Notes: generated from the sequence alone by a model not told the origin. A stretch of 64,000 nucleotides of DNA from Mycobacterium sp. IS-1496 (GCF_001499995.1 NZ_LQIU01000045.1:124001-188000); one strand, 5' to 3'. Positions 16,461 to 25,404 are shown, counted from the first letter of the stretch. Translations and numbers: made by a program.

Positions 16461-17180
16461 TTACGCCGTCTCCTCCTCGCCCTCTTCCTCGGCGCGCTGC
16501 ACGAATGTCTGTGCGGTCTCTTCTTCTTCGTCGCCCTCGCGCTGGACGGAAGGGGTGTCGGATCCGTCAGCGCTCCGCTGGACGTCGTGGGTCTGAGGGG
16601 GGCTCGGTGCGGCCATCAGACGGTCCGCGTTGGCGACGGCGTCGCGTTCGAACCGGTCCGACGGGTCGCTGACCTTCACGCCGCCGCCCGCGTCGGTGCC
16701 GTCGACCGGTCCGCTGCGCTGTTGGACGACGTGGGTGAGTTCGTGAGCCAGCATGTGTTTCCCGGATTCCGATGCCGGGTCGTACTTGTCGCGCTGGAAG
16801 ACGATGTTCGACCCGACCGTGTACGCCTGCGCATTGACGGATTTGGCCGACTCGTGCGCCGCGCCGTCGGTGTGGACCCGGACGTCGCCGAAGTCGTGTC
16901 CGAACCGGCCCTCCATGTCCGCACGGACATCGGACTGCAGCGGACTGCCCCCGCCCGAACTGACGACGTCGTGCACCGGCGAGCGCTCGTCGTCGATCAT
17001 CGCCGCGGTGCTCCCGTTGCCGACGGCACGCTGCAGCCCGGCCACACCGCGGGGCCCGGCCGCATCCAGCCGGCCCGACAGAGCGGCACGTAGCGCAAGG
17101 GACGATTCGGACTCCTCCAGCCGGGAAGCCTTGGGCCGCAGAGTGGACTCGAGGCTCTGGTCGGTGTCGTGGGCATGCAT
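16461..17180 (-). CDS. DUF4157 eCIS core protein with HExxH motif
   Basis: The protein has 239 residues from ATG 17180, preceded by GAGGCGGAA; an in-frame GTG/ATG extension to 17321 adds residues with no conservation signal. Residues 49-55 have an LQRAVGN motif. The DUF4157 domain is residues 79-154: SPLQSDVRADMEGRFGHDF, then VRVHTD, NAQAYTVGSNIVF, and the HELTHVVQQ zinc-protease-like motif at 146-154. The C-terminus is acidic with three VQR tripeptides. DUF4157 proteins mark eCIS loci and are often fused or adjacent to cargo. Whether they cleave, thread or package effectors is unsettled. It is the first gene of the minus-strand effector operon and diverges from the sheath gene by 236 bp. Confidence 0.9.
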   Translation of the reverse strand: MHAHDTDQSLESTLRPKASRLEESESSLALRAALSGRLDAAGPRGVAGLQRAVGNGSTAAMIDDERSPVHDVVSSGGGSPLQSDVRADMEGRFGHDFGDVRVHTDGAAHESAKSVNAQAYTVGSNIVFQRDKYDPASESGKHMLAHELTHVVQQRSGPVDGTDAGGGVKVSDPSDRFERDAVANADRLMAAPSPPQTHDVQRSADGSDTPSVQREGDEEEETAQTFVQRAEEEGEEETA

Positions 17181-17416
17181 TTCCGCCTCACTTCCCTGGT
17201 GTGGTGATGCTGCAACGATCCGCCGCCCACCGATAGGGGGCAAGACGCCAAGGCGTGGCCCTTCGGGCAGTCCGGCGTGCCCGAAAGGGCAGTCGCCGGT
17301 CCGGCCTGAACGGGCATCCACCGGTGCCCCTCTGACCGTCCCACCGCCTCTGCCATCACCTGCCGGCCGCGCTCACGATCGTGGTGGCCAGCCCACCAAC
17401 TCAGTGAGGAGGCGCA
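17181..17416. promoter_or_regulatory. Divergent control region between effector and structural operons
   Basis: This 236-bp gap separates the DUF4157/effector operon (minus) from the sheath operon (plus), so both promoters must lie here. It holds the inverted repeat described at 17258-17290, a direct repeat GGGCAGTC (17265-17272 and 17287-17294), and the perfect 8-bp palindrome CACCGGTG at 17319-17326. No coding potential is convincing. Confidence 0.6.
17258..17290. repeat. Inverted repeat in the CIS control region
   Basis: GCCCTTCGGGC at 17258-17268 is the reverse complement of GCCCGAAAGGGC at 17279-17290 except for one bulged A; the loop is 10 bases. Placed mid-way between divergent operons, it could be an operator for one of the island regulators or a hairpin in the leader of either transcript. 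Confidence 0.5.
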
Positions 17417-18958
17417 ATGCCGACATACCTGTCGCCGGGTGTCTACGTCGAGGAGATCGACTCCGGCTCACGTCCGATTCAAGGCGTCGGGACGGCGGTG
17501 GCGGCCTTCGTCGGGTTCGCCGCGAAGGGACCCGTCAACGAACCCACCCTCGTCACCAACTGGACCCAGTTCACCAACGTGTTCGGCGGTCCGATCGAGA
17601 ACGCGTGCCTGGCGCAGTCGGTGTTCGCGTTCTTCCAGAACGGCGGGGGCAAGGCCTACATCGTCGCCATCGGCGACGAAGCCGGCCGCAACGGCGGCGC
17701 CACGAGCAACCCCGCCCTGGAATCGGCGCCACAGGCCATGCTCGGCCACGGTTTGCGCGTGCTGGCCCGTGACACCGGCGCACCGTCGAACAGCCTCAAG
17801 GTCCGCATCGTCGAGTCGCAGAAGGACGGCGACGGCCAACCGAGCCGCCTCCAGGTGGAGGTGCTGCGCAACGACGAACCGATCGAGCACCACGACAACA
17901 TCACCACCACGCGCGGCAAGACCTTCGTGGTCTCGGTGGTCAACGCGGCCTCGCAGCTGATCAAACTCGAACCGGTGAGCGGACAGTCGCTCGACGACCT
18001 GCAGGCCGGTATGGAGGTCGCCCTCGCCGCCCCGGCGCCGGTCGACGTGGCACCGCCCGAACAGCTTTCGGCCGAGGACTACGTCGGCGACGTCACCGAA
18101 CGCAGCGGCGTGGCGGGGCTCGAAGCGGTCGATGAGATCACGATGCTGTGCATGCCCGACCTGATGACGGCCTACCAACGCGAAGCCATCGACCTGGAGA
18201 CCGTGCAATCGGTGCAGCTGAAGATGATCACCCACTGTGAGTTGATGGGCGACCGGATGGCGATCCTGGACCCACCGCCGGGGATGAACGCCCAGCAGGT
18301 CAAGGAGTGGCTCGTCGAGAAGGCGAACTACGACTCGAAGTACGCGGCGCTGTACTGGCCGTGGGTCAGTACCGGCGACGGGCAGTACCTCCCGCCGTCG
18401 GGTTTCATCGCCGGCATCTGGAGCCGCAACGACGACACCCGCGGCGTGCACAAAGCCCCGGCCAACGAGATCGTACGGGGCGCAGTCAAACTCGCGTCCA
18501 ACATCACCCGGAACGAGCATGATCTGCTGAACCCGGCGGGCATCAACTGCATCCGGGCGTTCCCCGGCCGCGGCATCCGGGTGTGGGGGGCGCGCACCCT
18601 GTCGAGTGATCCGGCCTGGCGCTACCTGAACATCCGGCGGCTGTTCAACTATCTGGAGGAGTCGATCCTGGAGAACACCGACTGGGTGGTGTTCGAGCCC
18701 AACGACGAGGCGCTGTGGGCGAAGTTGCGGCGCACCATCAGCGCGTTCCTGGTCAACGAGTGGCGCAAAGGCGCGTTGTTCGGTCAGACCCCGGATGAGG
18801 CGTTCTTCGTCAAGTGCGACGCGGAGACCAATCCGGCCGAGGGCATCGACGCCGGTGAGGTCGTCTGCCAGATCGGTGTCGCACCGGTCAAGCCGGCCGA
18901 GTTCGTCATCTTCCGGCTCGCCCAGTACTCCGGCGGGACCAGCCTGGTAGCCGAGTGA
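17417..18958 (+). CDS. Contractile tail sheath protein (Afp2/Pvc2-like)
   Basis: The protein has 513 residues. The N-terminal signature YLSPGVYVEEIDSGSRPI is typical of T4 gp18/Afp sheath proteins. The C-terminal core contains YLNIRRLFNYLEESI, a WVVFEPNDEALW segment, and LVNEWRKGALFG. A single sheath gene is present; Afp and PVC use three. The sheath surrounds the tube and contracts to drive it through a target membrane. The ATG at 17417 follows a very strong GAGGAGG ribosome binding site, as expected for a highly expressed structural protein. It heads the plus-strand structural operon. Confidence 0.95.
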   Translation: MPTYLSPGVYVEEIDSGSRPIQGVGTAVAAFVGFAAKGPVNEPTLVTNWTQFTNVFGGPIENACLAQSVFAFFQNGGGKAYIVAIGDEAGRNGGATSNPALESAPQAMLGHGLRVLARDTGAPSNSLKVRIVESQKDGDGQPSRLQVEVLRNDEPIEHHDNITTTRGKTFVVSVVNAASQLIKLEPVSGQSLDDLQAGMEVALAAPAPVDVAPPEQLSAEDYVGDVTERSGVAGLEAVDEITMLCMPDLMTAYQREAIDLETVQSVQLKMITHCELMGDRMAILDPPPGMNAQQVKEWLVEKANYDSKYAALYWPWVSTGDGQYLPPSGFIAGIWSRNDDTRGVHKAPANEIVRGAVKLASNITRNEHDLLNPAGINCIRAFPGRGIRVWGARTLSSDPAWRYLNIRRLFNYLEESILENTDWVVFEPNDEALWAKLRRTISAFLVNEWRKGALFGQTPDEAFFVKCDAETNPAEGIDAGEVVCQIGVAPVKPAEFVIFRLAQYSGGTSLVAE

Positions 18959-18994
18959 CACCGCAGGAATCGACACCGAAAGTAGGGACACACC

Positions 18995-19447
18995 ATGGCT
19001 CTGCCCGAGAACGACAGCTCCGTAGGCCATTCGTTCGGCCTGGAGTTCGACGGCATTCAGATCAAGGCGATCACCGAGGTGACCGGCTTGAAGATGGAAC
19101 AGGACGTCATCGAGTACAAGTCCAATACGGCCACCGACGGCAAGTATCTGGTCAAGAAGTTGCCCGGCCGGTGGAAGGCGGGTGAGTGCACGCTCACCCG
19201 GCCGCTGACCGGCGACCAGAGCTTCGACAAGTGGGTCAAGGACTCTCAGCTGGGCAAGATGGGCAACGCCCGCAAGGGCGGCGCGATCGTCGTCTACGAC
19301 TACGAGGGCAACGCCGTCAAGCGTTACAAGATCACCGCGGCGTGGCCCAAGAGCCTCGAGATCAGCTCGCTCAAGGCAGGCGACACCAGCGTGCTCACCG
19401 AGAAGCTCGTGCTGACCTACGAGAAGTGCGAGCCCGAGGGTGCGTAG
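18995..19447 (+). CDS. Inner tube protein 1 (gp19/Afp1-like)
   Basis: The protein has 150 residues of the T4 gp19-like tube family (pattern SFGLEFDGIQIKAITEVTGL, LTRPLTGDQSFDKWVKD, and a final VLTEKLVLTYE). It should form the hexameric rings of the inner tube that carries the spike and cargo. It starts 36 bp after the sheath stop with an AGTAGGGA ribosome binding site. Its end overlaps the next gene by 8 bases. Confidence 0.93.
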   Translation: MALPENDSSVGHSFGLEFDGIQIKAITEVTGLKMEQDVIEYKSNTATDGKYLVKKLPGRWKAGECTLTRPLTGDQSFDKWVKDSQLGKMGNARKGGAIVVYDYEGNAVKRYKITAAWPKSLEISSLKAGDTSVLTEKLVLTYEKCEPEGA

Positions 19448-19871
19448 AGGACCCGCGTTCGCCGTCCCGGACGTCGCCGACCACGAGGCGCCCGTCCGCG
19501 AACTGCGCACCGAATTCCCCTTCGTCCTGCCCCGTGGCTACGTCGACGCGAGCGGCGAGATCCATCGCCAGGGGGTGATGCGATTGGCCACTGCGCGTGA
19601 CGAATTGGTCTCGCAACGCGATGACCGGGTGCGGGAGGACCCGCGCTATCTCAGCGTCGTGCTGATCGGCCGGGTGGTCTCGCGCCTGGGCGGGGTCGAG
19701 GACGTCCACGCCGGCGTGATCGAGAACCTCTTCGCATCCGACCTCGCGTTCCTGCAGGACCTCTATCGCCGGGTCAACCAGGACGGCCACACCCAGGCGG
19801 GTGTGCGCTGCCCGGGATGCGGCACCGAGTTCACCGTCGACTTCGCCGGGAGCCGCCTGGGGGAATCGTGA
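19440..19871 (+). CDS. CIS tail assembly protein
   Basis: The protein has 143 residues from GTG 19440, overlapping the tube gene. The segments EFPFVLPRGYVD, VMRLATARDEL and NLFASDLAFLQDLYRR match a family annotated as phage tail assembly protein that follows tube genes in many eCIS clusters. CxxC near the end (RCPGCGTEF) may bind zinc but only one pair is seen. A role comparable to a tail assembly chaperone is inferred. It overlaps the following mini gene by four bases (GTGA). Confidence 0.8.
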   Translation: MRRGPAFAVPDVADHEAPVRELRTEFPFVLPRGYVDASGEIHRQGVMRLATARDELVSQRDDRVREDPRYLSVVLIGRVVSRLGGVEDVHAGVIENLFASDLAFLQDLYRRVNQDGHTQAGVRCPGCGTEFTVDFAGSRLGES

Positions 19872-20026
19872 CGTACGGGGCCGAACACCTGCACGACGAG
19901 GTCGCGTACATCGCCTACCACCTGCACTGGCCGCTGGATCAGCTCCTCGACCTCGAGCACCGGGACCGGCGCCGCTACGTGCGCCTGGTGCAGAACCTCT
20001 GCGCGCAGGAGAGAAACGGAAGGTGA
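19868..20026 (+). CDS. DUF6760-like mini protein
   Basis: The protein has 52 residues from GTG 19868, whose bases overlap the stop of the assembly gene. The sequence contains HDEVAYIAYHLHWPLDQLLD and EHRDRRRYV, the signature of a tiny conserved eCIS protein family that I recall as DUF6760. The overlap suggests a -1/+ style coupled translation like phage tail chaperone pairs, although here it is a plain start-stop overlap. Function unknown; probably tail assembly. Confidence 0.75.
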   Translation: MTYGAEHLHDEVAYIAYHLHWPLDQLLDLEHRDRRRYVRLVQNLCAQERNGR

Positions 20027-20029
20027 ACG

Positions 20030-22114
20030 ATGGCAGGACTGGCTGGATGGTGGCCGCGGCGGCGGACGGTTCCGGCGGCGCCGCCGAGTGCCGCCCCGGA
20101 CCCTCGCTGGCAGGCGCTGCCGCCGATCCAACGGACAGTCGGCGGCATCGCCGCGACGACTGATCTCGACCGGTTCTCCACCTCGCTGACCACCGCGCGC
20201 AACCCGGGCTTGGTGTCGTCCGCCGGCACGCTGGCCACCGAGCATGCCGACACGCTGACGATCCTCGATATCGGCGCCCCGCCTCCACAACCTCCGCCGC
20301 GACCCGTCGTCGCGTCGCAGCCGCGTTCATGGCAGCGCAGCGTTCACCTGCCGCAGCGCATGGTGTCCGCACCGGATCCCGTTCAGCGCAGCGAGGATTC
20401 GGCGGCCCCGGTGTTCGCGGATACCGCGGAAACCACAGAAACACCTGAGGCCGCCGAGACCGCCGAAGCGCCGGTGACCGCATCGGCGGTTCCGCTGCCC
20501 GAGGGCACCTCACTGACGCGGGCACCCGATCCCGGCGAGCACCGCGAGCTTCCCGTCGTCGCACCGCTTGCCCCGCCGTTCGCCGAGCCGGTTCAGCACG
20601 AGACCCCCGTCGCCACGGGTGACCCGGTGCGGCCCGCACAGGCCGCCACGCCGGTACAGCGCGTCGCTGACGGGGCTGCGACTCCCCCGTCCCCGCCGCC
20701 ACCGGTGCCGCGCACGGCGGCTGCGGAGACGCTGTCGGCCAACGGGTCCCTCCACTCGTCGGGGCCCGGTCACCGGGTTGTCCAACGCAGCACGACGGTG
20801 CCGGCGCCCGCGCCGCCGTCGCCCTCACCGCACGTCGACACCACACGGCCGGTCCCGGAGCCACCCGCATCCCCGCCTGACGTCATCGCCGTCGCGCAGC
20901 CCGATCCGCCCGCCGACACCCGCGACGGCCACGGCCCGGCCATCACCGACGGACCAACCGCACCATCGATCGAACGCGATGTGCAGCGCGCGGTCGCAAG
21001 CGAGGCGATCACCTGGCTCGCCCCCGACGACCCGGTGCGCCCCATCCCGGCCCGGCGACCCGCACCGATGGACCACCACACCGGGACAACACCGGCAGCC
21101 ACGGTGCAGCGTGTGTCGGTGCAGCGTGTGTCGGTGCAGCGTCCGACCACACCTTCGGCCTTGGTCGATCCGGCACCTGAACGCCCCACCGGGGCAACGC
21201 CTCCGGCCGCGCGCAACCGCGATGTGGTTGCGGCGCAACGGGTCGAACACCATGAACCGCCGCCGGTGGCCGAAATACCCCCGCTCCAACGGATCGCGGT
21301 CGCGCCGGCCCACGAAGCGGTCCACTCGCCGCCGCAGCCGCTCGGGCTTCACACGCAGCGACCCGCCACCCCGCCCGAGACGCACCACCCCGCCGCCCCG
21401 GCCGGTCGGACACCGGCCACCGCGCTCCCGGCGACGACAGCCCCACCCGTGGCGCAGCGCGCCACGACTCCCGCGCCATCAACTCTCGCCGCGGCGACGC
21501 GCTCCGTCCCAGCGCGGCCCGGCACTCCGACACCGCCGACCGCGCACCCGCACGAGGTGGTCCCCGAGGTGCAGCGCAGCGTCACCCCGATCGCGCCCGA
21601 CTCCGCACCGGGCCCCGCCCCGCACATGCGCGTCGTCCTTCCGCCGCTGCGCGCGCCGGAGCGTCCGGAGAGCAGTGACGACCCCGCGCCGCTACCGGTC
21701 CAGCAGATCGCGGAAAGCCCGCGGCCGATGCCGTTGCAGCGCATGTTCGAACACGCTGCCGCGCCCCGGGACCCCGGCGGCCGGAGCTCCGTCACGACGA
21801 CGCGCCCGCCTCCCGCTTCGGTTGTGGAGCACCACGAGTACACGGAGGTCAGTTTCGGCGAGCTTTCGGTGCAGCGGGATGCGGAACCCTCCGAGACCGC
21901 CGCGCCGGCCGACGAGCCGACCGCTGCCGGCGCACCGGAGACGACGGCGACGGTGACCGCGGTGGCGCCACAGACCGCGACCGGTGGCGCCACACCGGCG
22001 GGCGGCAACATCGACGAACTGGTCAACCGCCTCTACGACCCGCTCGCTGCCCGGTTGCGTTCCGAGCTCTGGCTCGACCGCGAACGCGCGGGTGTGCTGA
22101 TGGACCTGCGATGA
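20030..22114 (+). CDS. Pro-rich xQR-repeat protein of the CIS operon
   Basis: The protein has 694 residues from ATG 20030, behind a GGAAGGTG ribosome binding site. It is mostly Pro/Ala/Thr-rich and predicted disordered. It contains at least 17 copies of a tripeptide ending QR (IQR, VQR, LQR, AQR and similar) spread along its length. The only folded-looking part is the C-terminal helix (NIDELVNRLYDPLAARLRSE, then DRERAG), conserved in CIS operons of actinobacteria. The same xQR tripeptides occur in the DUF4157 protein and at the effector N-terminus. It sits between the two tube genes. Possible roles are tape measure, tube-lumen filler or cargo adaptor; no catalytic domain is seen. Confidence 0.7.
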   Translation: MAGLAGWWPRRRTVPAAPPSAAPDPRWQALPPIQRTVGGIAATTDLDRFSTSLTTARNPGLVSSAGTLATEHADTLTILDIGAPPPQPPPRPVVASQPRSWQRSVHLPQRMVSAPDPVQRSEDSAAPVFADTAETTETPEAAETAEAPVTASAVPLPEGTSLTRAPDPGEHRELPVVAPLAPPFAEPVQHETPVATGDPVRPAQAATPVQRVADGAATPPSPPPPVPRTAAAETLSANGSLHSSGPGHRVVQRSTTVPAPAPPSPSPHVDTTRPVPEPPASPPDVIAVAQPDPPADTRDGHGPAITDGPTAPSIERDVQRAVASEAITWLAPDDPVRPIPARRPAPMDHHTGTTPAATVQRVSVQRVSVQRPTTPSALVDPAPERPTGATPPAARNRDVVAAQRVEHHEPPPVAEIPPLQRIAVAPAHEAVHSPPQPLGLHTQRPATPPETHHPAAPAGRTPATALPATTAPPVAQRATTPAPSTLAAATRSVPARPGTPTPPTAHPHEVVPEVQRSVTPIAPDSAPGPAPHMRVVLPPLRAPERPESSDDPAPLPVQQIAESPRPMPLQRMFEHAAAPRDPGGRSSVTTTRPPPASVVEHHEYTEVSFGELSVQRDAEPSETAAPADEPTAAGAPETTATVTAVAPQTATGGATPAGGNIDELVNRLYDPLAARLRSELWLDRERAGVLMDLR
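21104..21141 (+). repeat. 15-bp tandem repeat coding VQRVS
   Basis: Two perfect copies of GTGCAGCGTGTGTCG and a third partial copy lie head to tail inside the Pro-rich protein gene. They give VQRVSVQRVSVQR and suggest that the xQR units spread by local duplication. Confidence 0.9.
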
Positions 22115-22127
22115 CACAGGAGGACCG

Positions 22128-22574
22128 ATGAGCGCGGACGACAACGACGAACCGTGGGTGGGTGTGTGTTTCGCGGTCGAACTCGACAAGGAGTCCATCG
22201 GCACGTTCTCGACCTGCGAGGGACTCGGGCTCGAGGTCGTGATGGAGCAGCGCGAGGAAGGCGGCAACAATGCGATGGTCTGGCAGCTCCCGACGCGGAT
22301 GAAGTTCAGCAACATCAAGCTCTCCCGACCCGTCGGGCGGGACAGCGAGAAGCTGATCAAGTGGATATCCGCCGCGCTGGGAGGGATCAAACCCACCACC
22401 GCGGTGATCAAGGCGATGCGCTCCGACGGTGAGGCGATCGCCACCTGGTCGCTCGACGGTGTGGTGCCCGTGCGGTGGACCGGCCCCAGCCTGAATCTCG
22501 ACTCCCCCAAGGTGTTCACCGAGACACTCGAGATCGCCCACCACGGCTTCCTCCCGGGCGGTCAGGGCCGATGA
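22128..22574 (+). CDS. Inner tube protein 2 / tube initiator (gp19/Afp5-like)
   Basis: The protein has 148 residues of the same gp19-like family as the first tube protein but divergent (CFAVELDKESIGTFSTCEGL, MKFSNIKLSRPVGRDSEKL, LNLDSPKVFTETLEIAHHG). In Afp/PVC loci a second tube paralogue next to the LysM gene begins the tube on the spike, and this position is identical. The ATG at 22128 follows a perfect AGGAGG. It overlaps the LysM gene by 4 bases. Confidence 0.88.
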   Translation: MSADDNDEPWVGVCFAVELDKESIGTFSTCEGLGLEVVMEQREEGGNNAMVWQLPTRMKFSNIKLSRPVGRDSEKLIKWISAALGGIKPTTAVIKAMRSDGEAIATWSLDGVVPVRWTGPSLNLDSPKVFTETLEIAHHGFLPGGQGR

Positions 22575-23335
22575 CCGCCATCGCGCTCACCAGTTCGGGC
22601 AAGCCGGCCAACATCTCCGACAGCACGATCGTGAGTTCGGCCAACCCGTCCTACGACCATGCGTCGATCGACATGTACGAGGCCGCCGAGGCGCCTGGCG
22701 GCAGCAAGCTCGGATCGCCGATCGGCAGCATCGCCTTCCAGTTCAACCCCAAGGAGGTGTCGATCAGCAAGTCGGCGAAGTGGGAGCGCAAACCGGTCAA
22801 AGGCGCGAAACAGGCAGGGCCGCCGGAGTTCAGCGGCGCCGACCCGTGCAAGCTCACCCTCGAGATGTTCTTCGACGCCACGCTCAAACACGCCGACAGC
22901 GTGGTCGACGCGGTCGAGAAGCTGTTCAGTTGCTGTGTCCCACTGGAGAAGACACGCAACGCGAAGAAGCCGATGCCCCCGCTGGTGGTGTTCAAATGGG
23001 GCAACGTCACCAGCTTCCCGGCCTTCGTCACCCAGGTGAACGCCAAGTACACCCGGTTCGCACCCAACGGTGTGCCGATTCGCGCGGTCTGCTCGGTCAA
23101 CCTCGAGGAGATGCCTGCCGAACGGAGCAAGCAGAACCCCACCTCCGGTGTGTTCGACGTCGACCGCGCCCACACCCTCATCGCCGGGGACACCCTGGCT
23201 CTCGTGGCCTACCGCGAGTACGGCAACCCCACCATGTGGCGTGCGCTCGCCGAGTACAACCGCATCGACGATCCGATGCGCATCCCCGCGGGCACACCGA
23301 TCCTGCTCCCTCCCGCCGAGACCCTGGCCCGGTGA
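22571..23335 (+). CDS. LysM-containing baseplate hub protein (Afp7/Pvc7-like)
   Basis: The protein has 254 residues. The N-terminal part contains IAFQFNPKEVSISKSAKWER, typical of CIS_spike_tip/Afp7-type hub proteins. The C-terminal LysM domain (about 205-250: HTLIAGDTLALVAYREYGN and PAGTPILLPP) is characteristic of gp53-like baseplate adaptors. The ATG overlaps the stop of tube 2 (ATGA). It links the tube initiator to the baseplate. Confidence 0.88.
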   Translation: MTAIALTSSGKPANISDSTIVSSANPSYDHASIDMYEAAEAPGGSKLGSPIGSIAFQFNPKEVSISKSAKWERKPVKGAKQAGPPEFSGADPCKLTLEMFFDATLKHADSVVDAVEKLFSCCVPLEKTRNAKKPMPPLVVFKWGNVTSFPAFVTQVNAKYTRFAPNGVPIRAVCSVNLEEMPAERSKQNPTSGVFDVDRAHTLIAGDTLALVAYREYGNPTMWRALAEYNRIDDPMRIPAGTPILLPPAETLAR

Positions 23336-23338
23336 GCC

Positions 23339-25102
23339 ATGACCAGCACCGCCAGCTTCCTCGTCACCTTCGACGGCAGTCCGCTGCCCGCCGACGTGAC
23401 GGCGCTGCTGACATCGGCGTACGTGGATTTCAGCCTGCGACTCCCCGATGCCTTCATGCTCCGGTTCCGCGATCCCGGCCGCATCGTCGTCGACAAGTCG
23501 AAGGTGCGCATGGGCACCAAGGTGACGATCTCCGTCGCCACCGACTCCACCCCGACCCCCGAACCGCTGCTGTCCGGTGAGGTCACCGCGGTCGAGGCGG
23601 TGCTCGACAACACCGGATCCTTCACCGCCATCCGGGGATTCGATCCCACCCACCGGTTGTTCCGCGGGCGGCACACCACCTCCTACACCCAGATCACCGC
23701 CTCCGACGCGGTCACCCAGGTCGCCCAGCGGGCCGGGCTGACACCCGGTCAGGTCGAATCCACCCCCACCGTGTTCGATCACCTGGGCCAGTGCGGACAG
23801 ACGGACTGGGAGTTCCTCGACACGGTCGCTCGGCGGGTCGGATTCGAGTTGAAGATGCGCGAGGACAAACTCGACTTCAGCGCGCGCCAGCCCGCCGAGA
23901 AGGCGCCGACACCGTCCGGGCAGACCGCCAACCCACTCGTGTTGCGTCTGGGCACCGACCTGCTGCGGTTCCGCGGCGTCGTGACCGCCGCCGAGCAGGT
24001 GGCCAAGGTCGAGGTGCGGGGATGGGACGTGGCGCAGAAACGCAAGATCGTCAGCACGGTGCCCGCGGGCACGACGAGCGTCGAACTGCCCACGCTGACA
24101 CCGAAGGACATCGCCGGAGCCTTCGGTGATCCGACCTATGTCGCATCGGATGTCGCCTACCGCACGCAGTCCGAGGCGGATTCGGCCGCCGGCGCGCTGG
24201 CCGAGGAGATCGGCAGCTCCTTCGCCGAGGTCGACGCCGTGGCCCGCGGCAACCCGAAACTGCGCGCCGACGTCAGCATCATGATCGAGAACGCGGGCGC
24301 ACCCTTCGACGGGAAGTACACGATCACCACCGCGCGACACCGCTATGACGTCAACAGCGGTGGCTACACCACCGCCTTCTCGGTGACCGGACGCCAGGAG
24401 CGCAGCCTCTACGGACTGGCCGGCGGTGGTGGGCGGACACACGGCGGCTTCGGTGTCGTCATCGCCCAGGTCTCCGACGTCAACGACCCCGCAGGCCAGG
24501 GCCGCGTGCGGCTGACCTTCCCGTGGCTGTCCGACGACTACGTCAGCGACTGGGCGCGCACCGTGCAGCTCGGCGCAGGCAGCACCCGCGGGGGCCTGAT
24601 CCTGCCGGAGGTCGGCGACGAGGTGCTCGTCGCCTTCGAACAGGGCGACCCGCAACGGCCCTACGTGCTCGGCGGTCTGCACAACGGGGCCGACCTGCCG
24701 GACTCCACGGGCCCGAGCGTCATCGACAGCGGATCCGGTGCGGTGAACCGCCGCTCGCTGGTATCGCGGCGCGGCCACCGCATCGACCTGTTCGACGACG
24801 AGGGCCGCTCCGACGGCCTCACCACCGCCACCGGCGACGGCAAACTCCGGGTGGCGCTCGACGCGGCCGGCAGCAGGATCGACGTCCACAGCGACGGGAC
24901 GGTGACCATCACCGGAACCCGAGGCGTCGTCGTCGACGCCGCGGGCGACAAGCTCGAGCTCACGGGCCGAGACATCACCATCGCTGCCGCGCAGAGTGTT
25001 TCGGTGAAGGCACCACGGGTCAAGGTGACGGCCGACGCCACCGCGACACTGTCCGCATCCGGCCCCACGGTCATCCAGGGCTCACCCGTGAAGATCAACT
25101 GA
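23339..25102 (+). CDS. VgrG-like spike protein (Afp8/Pvc8-like)
   Basis: The protein has 587 residues. The gp27-like part (1-370) has LVTFDGSPLPADV and AQRAGLTPGQVESTPTVFDH. An OB-fold gp5-like region follows (about 382-460, VRLTFPWLSDDYVSDWARTV then LPEVGDEVLVAFEQGDPQRP). A repetitive beta-helix-like C-terminus forms the needle. There is no fused lysozyme or toxin domain. It is the central spike trimer beneath the tube and receives the PAAR tip encoded next. Confidence 0.92.
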   Translation: MTSTASFLVTFDGSPLPADVTALLTSAYVDFSLRLPDAFMLRFRDPGRIVVDKSKVRMGTKVTISVATDSTPTPEPLLSGEVTAVEAVLDNTGSFTAIRGFDPTHRLFRGRHTTSYTQITASDAVTQVAQRAGLTPGQVESTPTVFDHLGQCGQTDWEFLDTVARRVGFELKMREDKLDFSARQPAEKAPTPSGQTANPLVLRLGTDLLRFRGVVTAAEQVAKVEVRGWDVAQKRKIVSTVPAGTTSVELPTLTPKDIAGAFGDPTYVASDVAYRTQSEADSAAGALAEEIGSSFAEVDAVARGNPKLRADVSIMIENAGAPFDGKYTITTARHRYDVNSGGYTTAFSVTGRQERSLYGLAGGGGRTHGGFGVVIAQVSDVNDPAGQGRVRLTFPWLSDDYVSDWARTVQLGAGSTRGGLILPEVGDEVLVAFEQGDPQRPYVLGGLHNGADLPDSTGPSVIDSGSGAVNRRSLVSRRGHRIDLFDDEGRSDGLTTATGDGKLRVALDAAGSRIDVHSDGTVTITGTRGVVVDAAGDKLELTGRDITIAAAQSVSVKAPRVKVTADATATLSASGPTVIQGSPVKIN

Positions 25103-25117
25103 ACGGAGAACACGACG

Positions 25118-25402
25118 ATGCCGCCAGCCGCCAGGGTCGGTGATCCGACCGGCCATCCCGGGATCATTGCCGGTCCCGGTGTGCCCACCGTGCTCATCGA
25201 GGGCAGACCGGCCGCCGTCCTCGGCGACATGCACACGTGCATGATGCCTCCCCCGGCACCCCACCCACCGACCCCGCTCGTCGGACCCGGTTGTCCCACC
25301 GTGCTGATCGGCGGCAGGGTCGCCGCGGTGGTCGGCGACCTCGCCGGCTGCTCGGCGCCCGTCCTGCCGCCCGGCGCGGCCACCGTGCTGATCGGAGGAT
25401 GA
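25118..25402 (+). CDS. PAAR-repeat spike tip protein (Afp10-like)
   Basis: The protein has 94 residues with two PAAR-type units (GDPTGHPG, GPGVPTVLIEGRPAAVLGD and GPGCPTVLIGGRVAAVVGD) and His/Cys residues suited to a metal site at the apex. It sharpens the VgrG-like spike. It lies 15 bp after the spike gene with a GGAG ribosome binding site. No effector extension is attached. Confidence 0.93.
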   Translation: MPPAARVGDPTGHPGIIAGPGVPTVLIEGRPAAVLGDMHTCMMPPPAPHPPTPLVGPGCPTVLIGGRVAAVVGDLAGCSAPVLPPGAATVLIGG

Positions 25403-25404
25403 GC

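Noticed and set aside
17468..19510. 680-codon minus-strand open frame opposite sheath and tube genes
   Set aside because: It spans two well-supported plus-strand genes and their spacer, and its translation shows only low-complexity antisense composition.
21104..21141. CRISPR-like repeat
   Set aside because: The units are 15 bp with no spacers and are an in-frame coding tandem repeat.
22562..24889. 775-codon minus-strand open frame opposite LysM and spike genes
   Set aside because: Same reason: an antisense shadow across confident baseplate genes.
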